Positions 1-10,007 of a stretch of DNA of 64,000 nucleotides are shown piece by piece. Under the pieces are notes generated by a model that was not told the DNA's origin, ran no database searches, and saw only the letters and a list, made by a program, of their open reading frames with translations. Source of the DNA: Balanoglossus misakiensis. Taxonomy: Eukaryota > Hemichordata. Numbering within the stretch: position 1 is the first letter of the stretch; each line of letters opens with the position of its first letter. The position numbers were made by a program, and so were the translations under genes. The stretch spans positions 930,001-994,000 of the forward strand of contig CM082589.2 in NCBI GenBank assembly GCA_040954595.2, written 5' to 3'.

Positions 1-290
1 CACATTTTGGGAAGTGTGGTGATGTCGAAGATGTGAGATTAGTGCGAGATGCCACGACAGGCCTTGGTAAAGGCTTTGGATATGTTCTCTTTGCAGATCC
101 TAGCTCTGTTGAGTTTGCACTGAAGTTTAATCAGAAACAACTACTAGGTAGACCTTTGAGAATCAAAAGAGCTGTGAAAAAGGAGAAAACTACAGCTCAG
201 TCTGCAGGGAAGCATCCTCATAAATTTCAGAAGATGACAGGAGCAGCATGGAGACTGGAGAAGAAAAAGAAGAGAACAAAGCAACAATAG
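1..290 (+). CDS. RBM34: RBM34 homologue, C-terminal exon (5' part outside window)
   Basis: The reading frame is open from base 3 to the TAG at 288-290 and gives the end of an RRM fold: HFGKCGDVEDVRLVRD, then the RNP1-like KGFGYVLF and RPLRIKRAVKKEK, followed by a Lys-rich tail. RBM34/Nop12-type nucleolar proteins have two RRMs and a basic C-terminus, and the second RRM carries this pattern. In this family the protein acts in the nucleolus in pre-ribosome work; that role is family knowledge, not visible here. Only about 95 residues are present; the first RRM and start lie upstream of the window. No splice donor interrupts it, so this is the last coding exon. Confidence 0.8.
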   Translation, partial: HFGKCGDVEDVRLVRDATTGLGKGFGYVLFADPSSVEFALKFNQKQLLGRPLRIKRAVKKEKTTAQSAGKHPHKFQKMTGAAWRLEKKKKRTKQQ

Positions 291-470
291 ATTCATTGAC
301 TCTCCACACAACAAGTCAGCAAATCAAGCTAGAGATTATGATTTTTAGTGCCCAGCAGTGATGTTTAAATGAAGGCACAAGTCACACTGCTTACTTGAAA
401 AAAAAAATATTCAGTACCAAAATTATGGCGACTCCTGTAATATCCTGTCTTAAATATTCATCTGCTTTGA

Positions 471-476
471 AATAAA
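471..476 (+). terminator. poly(A) signal of RBM34
   Basis: AATAAA lies 180 bases after the RBM34 stop in an AT-rich 3' UTR and is followed by a GT-rich run (gtgtgtgtgtgcgtgtgt), which looks like a downstream element. It is the first canonical signal after the stop. Confidence 0.65.
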
Positions 477-1213
477 TGTGTAGTTTTATCAACCAGAGAA
501 TTGTGTGTGTGTGCGTGTGTTAACTGCACTACGGCTCGGAGGGTTACGGCCGATGTATGGGGAATCACTCGTCCACGACGCAGGCATACTCGTTAGAAAT
601 TCGGGGGGAATTATGACCTGAAATGTTTTGTTGTCCCGGACAGGTCATCGGCAATTGATACAGATCTGTATAATTGCAAATCTGATACCATATGAATGAT
701 GTCACCCCATGGTACAGGGTGTTTGTTTTTCTCAACACTTGAAGAAACAAAAACACGCACTGCCCTGCAAAGACCAGCTGATAGAGATACGTGTACGTGT
801 AAGAATTGCAAATGCGATACATGTACAATGAATGAGGTCACCCAATGATCCAAAGTACAGGTTTTGACTTAGAGAAGCAAACAACTGTTGACCTCACGTT
901 GGCATGGTGATTGGACAATTTGCGGTGATTCACTGTCTATGAAATGATTCACTGCGATAGCATTACATTTCGATTTTCCTGGCAAACTCACCGTTTAAAT
1001 AAAAAATATCGTGTGCGTAAAATAAAAGCAATTAGTTTGTGTATCACCTAATTAAACTAGCATGGAACGTGACCATCTGGTCAGACATTGATCAGTTAAA
1101 CGTGTTAATAGTTATCATTTTGTTGCGCACGCATCCGATGCCTGAAAGCGTTGTCCTTGACAGTTGGGAATCGGGTTAGGACAACCTAGTACCTGTTGAT
1201 CAAGGCCCACTGA
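477..1213. other. Intergenic region with diverged direct duplication
   Basis: There is no convincing coding sequence. A block near 672-722 (starting aattgcaaatctgatac) recurs near 804-868 (aattgcaaatgcgatac). Both blocks share an ATGAATGA-GTCACCC-type core and a gtacagg end, with an offset of about 132 bases. Both copies contain an ATTGCAAAT octamer-like element. It lies 0.4-0.6 kb upstream of P450 gene A and could be part of its control region. Confidence 0.5.
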
Positions 1214-1221
1214 TATAAATA
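1214..1221 (+). promoter_or_regulatory. TATA box of P450 gene A
   Basis: TATAAATA stands 77 bases before the ATG at 1291, leaving room for a short 5' UTR beginning around 1240-1250. P450 gene C has a similarly placed CATAAATA, so both paralogues appear to have focused TATA promoters. Confidence 0.6.
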
Positions 1222-1290
1222 CCATTGTACCTGCAGTGACCGCCTCTCAGAGTGATATTGGTAATTTGGGTGTAGCAAGATAGGCAAACC

Positions 1291-4200
1291 ATGGAGCTGT
1301 TTGGTTTCGAAGTATCCGTATCGATAATTTTGGTTATAGCAGCGGTGGTTTTACTTTACATGTAAGTACATTGACTTAGTAACTTCAGTATTCAGTTGAA
1401 ATATGGCACAGAAAAGTAGGTGCTCAGCGAGTCGACCGCATCGTTTTTGCAAATAAGACATCGATCGAATTGAGGGCACACGGCAAAGAATCGGCAGCAA
1501 ACTTCTAGGCCTACATTCTGGAGAAATACACCGTGTTCACGGTTACTAGTATATGTGCCCGACGAATTACACATAGGTAGTATAGAATCCAGACTCGGTT
1601 TTTTTTTTTCGCTTTGCTCAAGTACAAAATGCGCGTCTCAGTGGATTTAAGACTAGACTTTGAAATGTATTTACCAGGTCTCGGTACAAACAACACCAAA
1701 CGGACTTTGAAGTGTGAGTATCGGGTCAAGTAGTCCTACAAAGGGCATGGTCGACCTGCCATATTAAAATGTAGGTGATTTTTTTTCATCCCTGAAGGTA
1801 TTCAACATGGACGTACTCCACTTTCAAAAAGATGGGAATTCCCGGACCGACTCCATGGCCGCATGTAGGAAACCAGTTTCAATTATACAGTCTTGTAAGT
1901 ATATGACAAAAAGGAAGTTATATATATGAAGGCTAAAGACATTACTTGACAGTTGAATCTTCTTTTGCACTGGCACACAAAGTACGTAAATCATTTGACT
2001 TCGAATGTCTTTTCGACTAGTCTAATATTTTTAATCGGTTCTGATTCTCCTAGGGTATGCACAATAGGGACGTGTTATGGTTCAAAAAGTACGGTAAAGT
2101 GTTTGGGTAAGTCACCTTTTGATAATTTAACAACACAGTCCCCGTATCAAGCGAGTCAGATACATTGGAGGGAAATGCAAAATCAAGATCTGCTTAGAGG
2201 CATTGATTAATCACGATACTTGCTTTGCGCGTTAAACCATTTTATGCCTGGTGTATGCACGAAAGTAATTCATATTTCCATAATTCTGTTGACAAATATT
2301 TCTTTCCAGAACTTATGGAGGTCGTCAGGCTGTGTTGGTAGTCGCAGATCCAGAGATTTGCAAACAGATATGTGTGAAGAATTACACATCATTCTACAAC
2401 AGAAGGGTATGTTTGCTGTTGAATGGAATTAGTAAGAAATGCCTGCAAGGTGGCCATATGGTTTCACATTAAGACAGAAATAAATACGAATCTGTTACAG
2501 GGCAGTACATTAATTGTATTTACAATAAGTTCGAACGGTAGGCCTTCCGGCATAGCTCTGACAAATATAAAAATGCTGCATACGCCATTTTATCTCCCAC
2601 AGAAAAGTCAACTAAAGAATAAACCTCTTGATTCTGGTCTGATGATGTTAAATGATGAACATTGGAAGAACAAAAGGAATACTTTGACGCCAGCTTTTAC
2701 CGGCTCCAAAATGAGAATGGTAATATTGTCTGTCACTTTAGTCACTATGGTATTTGGGTATAAACAAATAATATTCAAATTACCATAGGTAGCATAGTTT
2801 AAGAAACACAGTCATGATGACAGAACCATCGGAAGGCTATAATAGCTGAAAATATAAGTGGCATATGTATTTATTTTTTTTAGATGTCTCCACTTCTCAA
2901 TAAAGCTGCAGATCCATTGGTGAGAGTTCTGCGTAAGCATTGTGAAGAAGGCACACCGATAGAATGTAAAAAGTGAGTATTAGACTGGGTCTTAATGTCG
3001 TTCTATGATAATGTACACTTATGTACTATCATTAATTCCTCACATCTCGACAGCAGAACTATTTTCGGCAGATGTCATGAACTGGTTAATAAGTAAACTG
3101 TCTCTAAGACAAATAGTCGCTGATGACATTGGTGACATTTGCGTTTAGATTGTGACTGCCTCCTACGACAGCTACTCAATATTTTTGTTTGTTTTGACAT
3201 TTCAGCGTATTCGGTGGTTACGTGTCAGATAGCCTGGCCAGTGCAGGCTTTGGCATAGATATCAATTCCCAGGAACATCCGGATCATCCATTTGTCAAGA
3301 ATGCTAAACAAGTGTTCCGATTTACCTTTTTAAACCCAATTCTGTTGATCTTGAGTGAGTAAATACCAACTACTGCTTAAATTTGCATTCATTTATTGTC
3401 CAGAATTAATGAATGACCACACCTTACTGAGATCAACATGACTTTAACACAGACAGAGACAACGGTATGCCATGACATTAGTTGAATGTTGCATATAAGA
3501 CATTTGTTTCTGTTCTGACCACAGTATTTTTACCAATGTTCGTACCAATTCTCAACTGGCTGGATATTGGAATTATGCCGCAGAGGATCAAAAAATACTT
3601 CCTTGATCTCATCGAAGAAACGATTCATTTAAGAAAGACCCAAGATCAGTCAAAGAAGGTGGGGCATCATATTATCACACAAAACACCTGATAACGAAAG
3701 TCTCTTGCACAAGGTGCCACTTAGAACCATAGCACGTTACCCAATATTCAATAACCTGCATTCAGTGCTTCCAATTGTACAATAAATGTCTATTTTCTTC
3801 TCAGAGAGTAGATATTATGCAACTGATGTTAGATGCACATGAAGTCTATGAACAATGGATCACAGAAAATGAAGGAGAAGAGGACGAAAATGGAGTAAGA
3901 CTCGTCAAAGATGGTAAATCAAGCACCGGTGACTTCCACAAAGGATTCACAAATAAAGAAATACTGGGACAGGTATATAAACGATCGAGTAACCCTCATT
4001 GAAAGTCCTATTCTCTTTCCGGTTCCATGGTGCCTTGCGCTCCATGATTATGTTTACTTCCGGTCCGGGGCTTTTACCCAATGAGACGAGCGTTGTGCTG
4101 GTGTTTGGACGCAAACCAGGTTTAAATACACCTTTAAAATACAGTGTCAGTCGTCTATACGTACTGATCGATTGTTGTTTACCTTGACTATCTATAAGAA

Positions 4201-5502
4201 AAAGATATGACTTACCCCAATATGTCGACATCCATATCACAACTTCACCTAAAACCCGTCGTCTGCCATTTTGATAACCGGAACTGGATATAACCCTATG
4301 ACGTAAGAGGCTGTGCACCCTGGGATAACCGGAAACGAGTTGAACTGTTCGATTGAAAGTGCATATAAGTAGCTCAGGCAAAATTTTCTCAAATGATTTG
4401 ATAAGCTTCCCACCCTGCTTTAGTTGTGAAATAAACCGAAGCCCTTTTTTTTCTCCAGTCTCTTTTGTTTTACGTAGCCGGATTCGAAACAACAAGTACT
4501 TTGATTTGCTTTGTTGCTTATTCAATGGCAACAAATCCGGATATACAGGAAAAGTTGTGCGCGGAAATCGATGACGTCATGGCCAACTATGATGAGCCCA
4601 ACTACGAGGTTGTGTCTAAAATGCCATACCTGGACATGATTGTTTGTGAAACTCTCAGAATGTATCCCCCTGCTATAAGGTTTGAAGTTATATTTATAGT
4701 TTGACCTCACATGAGGTTTCTTTTTTGTCTCCACATAGAATGGACATTAAAACCTTCTTAGTACATTTGTAACTTAATATCATAATATTAAGCAGTACGG
4801 AATGTATAATATTCTGTGTTAATGAATTCTTCATGGCATTATTGTCAGGTTTGACAGATCTTGTAATGAAGACGTCACAGTTGCTGGAATTCATATCCCT
4901 AAGGGAATGATCATCCATGTCGCCAATTATCCCATCCACCATAACCCTGAAATCTACCCCGAGCCAGAGAAATTCATACCAGAAAGGTAGGCAATCGAAA
5001 ATAATATTCTCTCAATACTTTTGAAATCAAACACTGTCAGGAAGTGTCTAACTTTGTTGAATCACATCTTGAAATTTACTTTCGTTTGAAAGGTTTACTA
5101 AGGAAGAGAAAGCAAAGCGACACCCATATGCATGGTTGCCGTTTGGAGCTGGTCCTCGTAACTGCATTGGTATGAGATTTGCTCTGTTGGAAACTAAGAT
5201 TGGTCTGGTCCGTACGTTCAAGAATTTCACATTTGAACCCTGTGCAGAGACCCAGGTATGTCGAACACAATCGTCTTCATGCTGACATATGCTAAAACAA
5301 TTTAATTTTGGCGATTGTGCTATATTGCAAGTATTTATTTCATGTTTTGTCACTGGAATATGCAAGCATAAAAGTCACTGGGGGTAGACGTGCCCTTACA
5401 AAAATATTTGTTTCGTTACAGATACCCGTTGAGCTGGGGAAATTTGGTTTCCTCTCACCTCCGAATGGAATCAAACTTAAGGTGGTCAGCAGAAAGCAAT
5501 AA
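1291..5502 (+). CDS. Cytochrome P450, CYP3-clan (gene A), 13 exons
   Basis: Haem-thiolate monooxygenase, expected to be anchored in the ER and to oxidise lipophilic substrates with NADPH-P450 reductase. Exons: 1291-1361, 1798-1894, 2054-2106, 2310-2406, 2603-2719, 2884-2972, 3206-3354, 3525-3658, 3805-3972, 4459-4679, 4849-4986, 5093-5255, 5422-5502, giving 525 residues. Visible parts in order: N-terminal hydrophobic anchor (about 1-24), Pro-rich hinge (KMGIPGPTPWP), C-helix WKNKR near 127, I-helix AGFETTS near 332, K-helix ETLR near 389, and the haem loop [11 protein letters not shown] with its Cys ligand near 469. The family call (CYP3A/CYP3-clan) rests on the RECGxx-type meander, the [21 protein letters not shown] stretch and the [11 protein letters not shown] stretch. 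Substrate cannot be read from sequence. The ATG follows a TATA box and begins MELFGFEVSV, matching gene C. Confidence 0.92.
4010..4345 (-). promoter_or_regulatory. Promoter-like CpG/ETS island antisense inside intron 9 of P450 A
   Basis: This intronic stretch is richer in CpG than its surroundings. It contains repeated ETS-type CCGGAA/TTCCGG sites, a CRE-like TGACGTAA and, on the minus strand, a YY1-like CAAAATGGC whose ATG begins ATGGCAGACGACGGG. A clean donor (TTGGG then GTAAGT) follows on the minus strand near 4216. The arrangement resembles a housekeeping-type promoter and first exon pointing against the P450, with no recognisable downstream coding exon. Confidence 0.35.
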
Positions 5503-6207
5503 TTTTGGCACGACACGCCACGACACAAATTTTAACTGTTATACTTTTTTTTTTTTCAAATTACTATAACCACACTCATTGTCAATTAACACAGACAGTG
5601 TAAGACAAATCTTATATTTCATTGTAACATGTATATCTATCTGTGTATGAATATTATACATTCACAACAACATATAAACAATTACAAGTGTAAAATCACA
5701 GACGTTAACCTTTGGAACTCGTAGTACAATAGATTCTAGCATTTCGTTGGGTATTGGTTGTATATTCTTTAAATGATTGACTTGGGATTATTCGGTCATG
5801 GTATAAGTGTATGATTGGCATCTAGGGGACACCAGATGTAGCACTTGTAATATGCAGATTTTTGTGTGCGTAAACTGAATGGTTGAGGTTGAATCATTAT
5901 CTGTTACATAGATGTGTAAAACCTAACTTAAAATGACAAACATTGAATAATTGACTGCACATAACTGTCGACTGGTATATTCTAGTTTCTGTCCATGTAT
6001 TATACTGTGTCAATTGATGACGAGCGTTTAGTAAAGGTTGTTTCTGAGCAAATGGGAGCTTATGTTATATAATGCTTAAGAGTCTGCATGCAGGAGAGTG
6101 GGTTCCATACACTCGACTCAGCGCCGGGCCAGGAGTGTGAGAATACAATGTCTTACCCTATACTTCAACCAATTGGTTCCAGCCTTCGCTCCACATGGCT
6201 AACATTT
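5503..6207. other. Convergent 3' intergenic region between P450 A and the cGAS-like gene
   Basis: No gene is visible. The region is AT-rich 3' flanking DNA shared by two converging genes, and no canonical AATAAA was found close to the P450 A stop. Confidence 0.5.
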
Positions 6208-8013
6208 TTAACAATTGCTTTGTGTTTGTCCTGCCATTTCCTCCTTAATAAGATGTAAAATAAAATGACTGAAGTACTGAAAGAGCGTCTTTACTGCAAG
6301 ATCAATCGCGTATCTGCCAACGTATTTGGCTTCTGACGAAGAGGCAATTTCGGCCAGCTGCAACCGGTAGTTCTCCACAGAGTAATAAAAGTCTTTATTC
6401 AATATTTTTTCCATCTCTGCAAGATAAAAATGTTAATAACATTTGTATAAATTGTTTATATTCTCGTGACCTGGGACTCCGAATCAAAGTTAAATTGAAT
6501 TGAATTGAATTGAATTACCATCTTTCACCAGTTGCATCAATACAGGATTTGTAAAGCGACCGTCTTGATCCCACTGTCTGACAAGCGTTTCCATGGACTT
6601 CTTGAGTATTTTCTGAGCAACTTGGATTTGCTCCTGTTGACCCATTTCTTGAGAGTGTATCGAACTCTTTAGTTCACTCAGTATTTTATATACGGGTTCC
6701 TTCATTTCGTTGTGGAGATGCCGAAATGATTCTGGCCTATACCGCGTGCCACCTGTGCCAACTGATATCATGTCAGTGAGCGCGCAAGATATCCTCGTCC
6801 TCGTGGTGACATCGTTTAGGAGGAAGTGAAGTGTCTTGAGAACGCGGTTATCTACTCCCTGAAAGAGGTCTCGTTCAGGAATGAAATAACCAGGACAATT
6901 CTGAGCCATTAAACATGATTTAAGCTCATTCAGTAAGTACAGGACCCGATAAACAATCTTCTCTTCCGGCAACATCTCAAGACCAATTGTTTCCAATGAC
7001 CTAAAGAAAATATTCTTCAAGTGATAAGATGTAATACCCCGTAAGAGAGGGTGCGTCAAGTGGAATTTTGCCAAGTCTTTGAAGAGCATGTAACTCAGTT
7101 TATGCGCTGTAGGAAGGTCCCGCATTAAGATCTTTTCAGCCTCCCCGAAGGAAATTCGCCATTCATCTGACGAATTTCTCCCTTTAGGTGACCTTGGTAA
7201 CAGTCTGCACCCGGTATTCAAAACTTTGTCTATTAGATGTTTGGATGGCCACCCGCTTTTGCGAGGGCGAGTTACCCACTCCTGGCACATCGATGGCCAT
7301 GGTGCACAAGGAATTGCCAATGCAAGATCGCACTGAGAGTAATTTTCACGTGACCCAAAGAAGACACTAACTGCGGGAGTCTTTCTGCTGATGTGAATTT
7401 GAGCCTGATTTGCATCAACCACTCCCTCTGCTTGTCTGTTATGAACCAAGGCACTGTACTCACATAACAGAAGAAAGTCATCCATTACTTCCTTTGCCGA
7501 CAATACTCTCACATCGTTTTCATTGAGTGATATTTCGTGGTAACTTATCGGTGTGTTGGTTTCTGGAACTTTGACATAAACATATCCTGGCGTTGCACTG
7601 TTGATAATTTCAAAACAAAGGTTGGGAGATAGTTTCCTTGTTTCCAACCCTACGTCAGAGGAATTGTCTACAGCTGACACCGCATCCAGGCGAACATTTA
7701 CATCCAGTTCACGAAATGTCTCTTGTTGTGCTCCGTACAAAACTTGAGCGTCGGATGACGAGCCTTCAAAGCTACTACCAATAGGCTCGATTGTTATGTG
7801 TTTACTGTCGTAGAAACTGATTCTTGTGCGAAGCATTTTGATTGGTGGGCTTTTGCTTTGCCGGAATGGAAATGCCAAGAAGTGGGCTACCCTCTGCAAG
7901 CATTTGTCGTGTCCTGTTTGCATTTCTGCGATGCGAGGGATTGAATACACTCGACGAAATGTTGGACACCATTTTATTGCTACACTCCAATATTTCACTG
8001 GATTCCCAAACAT
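6208..8013 (-). CDS. Mab21-domain, cGAS-like nucleotidyltransferase (cGLR candidate)
   Basis: Two coding exons (8013-6519 and 6416-6208) encode 567 residues. The fold matches the Mab-21/cGAS family: a GS motif (Gly79-Ser80, IGSSFEG), an acidic pair Glu102-x-Asp104 (RELDVNV, aligning with the metal-binding E-x-D of cGAS) and a third carboxylate Asp229 (CDLALAIP). Then come RPRKSGWPSKHLID, the WRISFGEAEK helix, SYHLKNIFF and GYFIPERDLF, all family hallmarks. No Cys/His zinc thumb is present, as in several RNA-sensing cGLRs. Known members sense nucleic acid and make cyclic dinucleotides for STING; activity here is inference. The ATG follows an in-frame TAG (8 codons of UTR between acceptor and ATG region), and a CAG acceptor near 8034 implies an upstream non-coding exon. 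Residues about 400-567 form an extra helical C-terminal extension. It could instead be a non-catalytic Mab21 protein. Confidence 0.85.
6492..6516. repeat. Pentanucleotide repeat (TTGAA)n at a splice donor
   Basis: About five copies of the unit attga occupy the first bases of the cGAS-like gene's only coding intron, directly beside its donor (exon ends at 6519). Read on the minus strand the donor is GTAATT followed by the repeat. Confidence 0.75.
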
Positions 8014-8770
8014 TCTTTCAAGGGTCTACGACTGTGGGAGAAATAAGAAAAAATCATTTAAACTGAAGTATACACATATGAATCAACGAGGAATGTTACT
8101 TTCGTTTTGTCAAAAATGTAAATAACATTCTAAAAATATCGCTAAGTCCTATATGACAAAATGCCTCGTGACTTTAATGACGCAATAATTAATCCGGTTT
8201 TCGCGTTTGTGTGTCGCTTCACCAAATACTGGGGGCAGACCAGTCCAGGGTCGATTTATATCGAGATTTATAAGACTGCTTTCTGCGATTTACAAAACTA
8301 ACACTACTTGAGACTTAACAACCAGATGGTTGGCGCTTTATTTTGCACATAATATCAATATTTAAATCACCAACGAACGATCTGGCCTCGCATACCTGTA
8401 TACACCTACGCAAAATGCTGAAAAATCGTCCTTGAGTCGTTTTGGAAAATAAATCATTTTTAGTAAGATTACAAACATATTCATAGCGATAAAAACTTGT
8501 GTGCAAGTTAATAGATGTTTTGAGATACATGTATATAAAGAAACAGATCTTACATTTCCTGAAGAGTAAGTCTTTGTGTTGTCTTTCCAATGTCGACTTG
8601 TACAATAGACCTCGCCCCTTTTATACGCGAGCTGTTTTTCTATTGTACTGTTGTTCAGAGGTCACTCGGGTCAGTGCCTTTAAGCCTCACACAGTGTTAC
8701 ACTGACAACGTAAGGAACTGGTCAGTTTCTCCGCACGGGGGTCGGTGGAGTTGCTAAATTGGTGTCAATG

Positions 8771-8794
8771 CCCCCCCCCCCCCCCCCCCCCCCC
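8771..8794. repeat. Homopolymer C24/G24
   Basis: An uninterrupted run of 24 C on the plus strand (G on minus), standing alone without other simple repeats. The exact length should be treated cautiously because homopolymers are prone to assembly error. Confidence 0.85.
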
Positions 8795-9557
8795 ATCGAA
8801 AAATGCCAAACAAGGTAACACTCCTTCTGGCAAAATTCAAAACAAATGTGACCTACGAGTTCTCGGGTAAACATATCCAATTAGGATATTAATATTGTTC
8901 TGCAAATTACCCATTACTCTCTAGGGAAATTCATATACGTACGGTATAGATCAAGCGAGACGCCGATAAAATTAGCTTTGCATCAACCATGCAAAAATGC
9001 TTGAGGAAAGATCTGTCGTCAGAATGGTCGAAAAAAATTTGCCTCCATACACATTTCCTCAAGATCCCCCACCCAATCTAAAATGGGTTACCCCTTACCT
9101 GGTTTAACAGAGTACAACCCCGCTCTGCCAGAGTTTGCTTTCCACTGAGAGTTTCAGGATCTTTGGGTGATTTTCATTTTGTGAATACACAGCAGTTCCA
9201 GGGACTTGCGACCACAGGTATACACTAAAGGTCCGCCTAACTTACTTTGACAAACCACAAATTCTTACAGACTGTATGAATGTAGTGTTGCCACATAGTT
9301 GACTTCCTGTTGATACACCTATTGCCATGACGCACAGTGATTACTGTAGGTTGACGTGACAAACACGTGCTTTATGCCAAAGTTCATAGTAGTAAACTAG
9401 GCTAGGAGGAAGTCACGCTCAAAAAACATCGTACTGGGTACTGGGTTTAATTAACACAATCCAGAGAAAATGTAAAATTACAATAGAACTCACTGTTCCC
9501 TGACCGTGCATGACCCGTTCTAAAGCTACACTCACGAAAGGAGTGGCTGTCATGATT

Positions 9558-9645
9558 GCCAAAGTATCGAGCTTTGTGATTGGTGAGTATACTGCAATCA
9601 TATGCATGGATGCCATTGGCCAAAGTATCAAGCGTTCTGATTGGT
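9558..9645 (-). promoter_or_regulatory. Duplicated 27-bp block with three CCAAT boxes
   Basis: Two imperfect 27-bp copies (9558-9584 and 9619-9645, each beginning GCCAAAGTATC and ending GATTGGT) sit 61 bp apart. With a further GCCATTGGC between them, the minus strand carries three CCAAT boxes (9583-9579, 9619-9615, 9644-9640). Spaced CCAAT boxes are typical of NF-Y promoters. The position is upstream of the cGAS-like gene on its strand and just past the end of P450 B. Confidence 0.4.
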
Positions 9646-10007
9646 CGGTATTAGTATATATTTCTAGAATGTGATTATTCAACATTTCTAATATTGACGG
9701 ACATAAATCATGTATGTAAAACAAAATATAAACGAACCTTTGATTGCAAATGTGTTGTAAACTTACATTGTTTTGCACCGTGGCAGTCGCCTTGACTTCT
9801 CGGTAATGATGTCACAAGTCGGCCATTTTGTCTACAATCTAGTTAACATTTTAGGACAACGTTCAGATTTAGCACAATTGGCCAGAGGTTAGTCCAAATT
9901 TATAGAAAGGGGAAATATGATTTGTGTTGTGCTGTGTTTTGTATCATGCTGCACTGACACCTATTACACGCTCATGAAATGCACACATTCAAAAGAAGGA
10001 AATCATG

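Larger units (their letters stand above)
8014..10007 (-). other. 5' region of the cGAS-like gene and intergenic DNA
   Basis: No coding gene was found in these 2 kb. It probably contains the non-coding first exon and promoter of the cGAS-like gene, because an acceptor (CCCACAG) ends at about 8034 on the minus strand. A C-homopolymer lies at 8771-8794 and a duplicated CCAAT-bearing block at 9558-9645. Minus-strand donor-like sequences (GTGAGT) occur near 9490 and 9553. Confidence 0.45.

Noticed and set aside
3947-4534. 195-codon minus-strand open frame overlapping P450 A exons 9-10
   Set aside because: No recognisable domain. It spans an intron and the complement of conserved P450 exons, so it is most likely a shadow frame; only the promoter-like core inside it is kept as a finding.
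3947-4680. P450 A as a pseudogene because of the long intron 9 and antisense frame
   Set aside because: Every exon joins in frame with consensus splice sites, and all haem and helix motifs are intact.
9419-9778. 119-codon minus-strand frame between P450 B and the cGAS-like gene
   Set aside because: Contains the duplicated CCAAT block and shows no protein-like conservation; treated as regulatory DNA.
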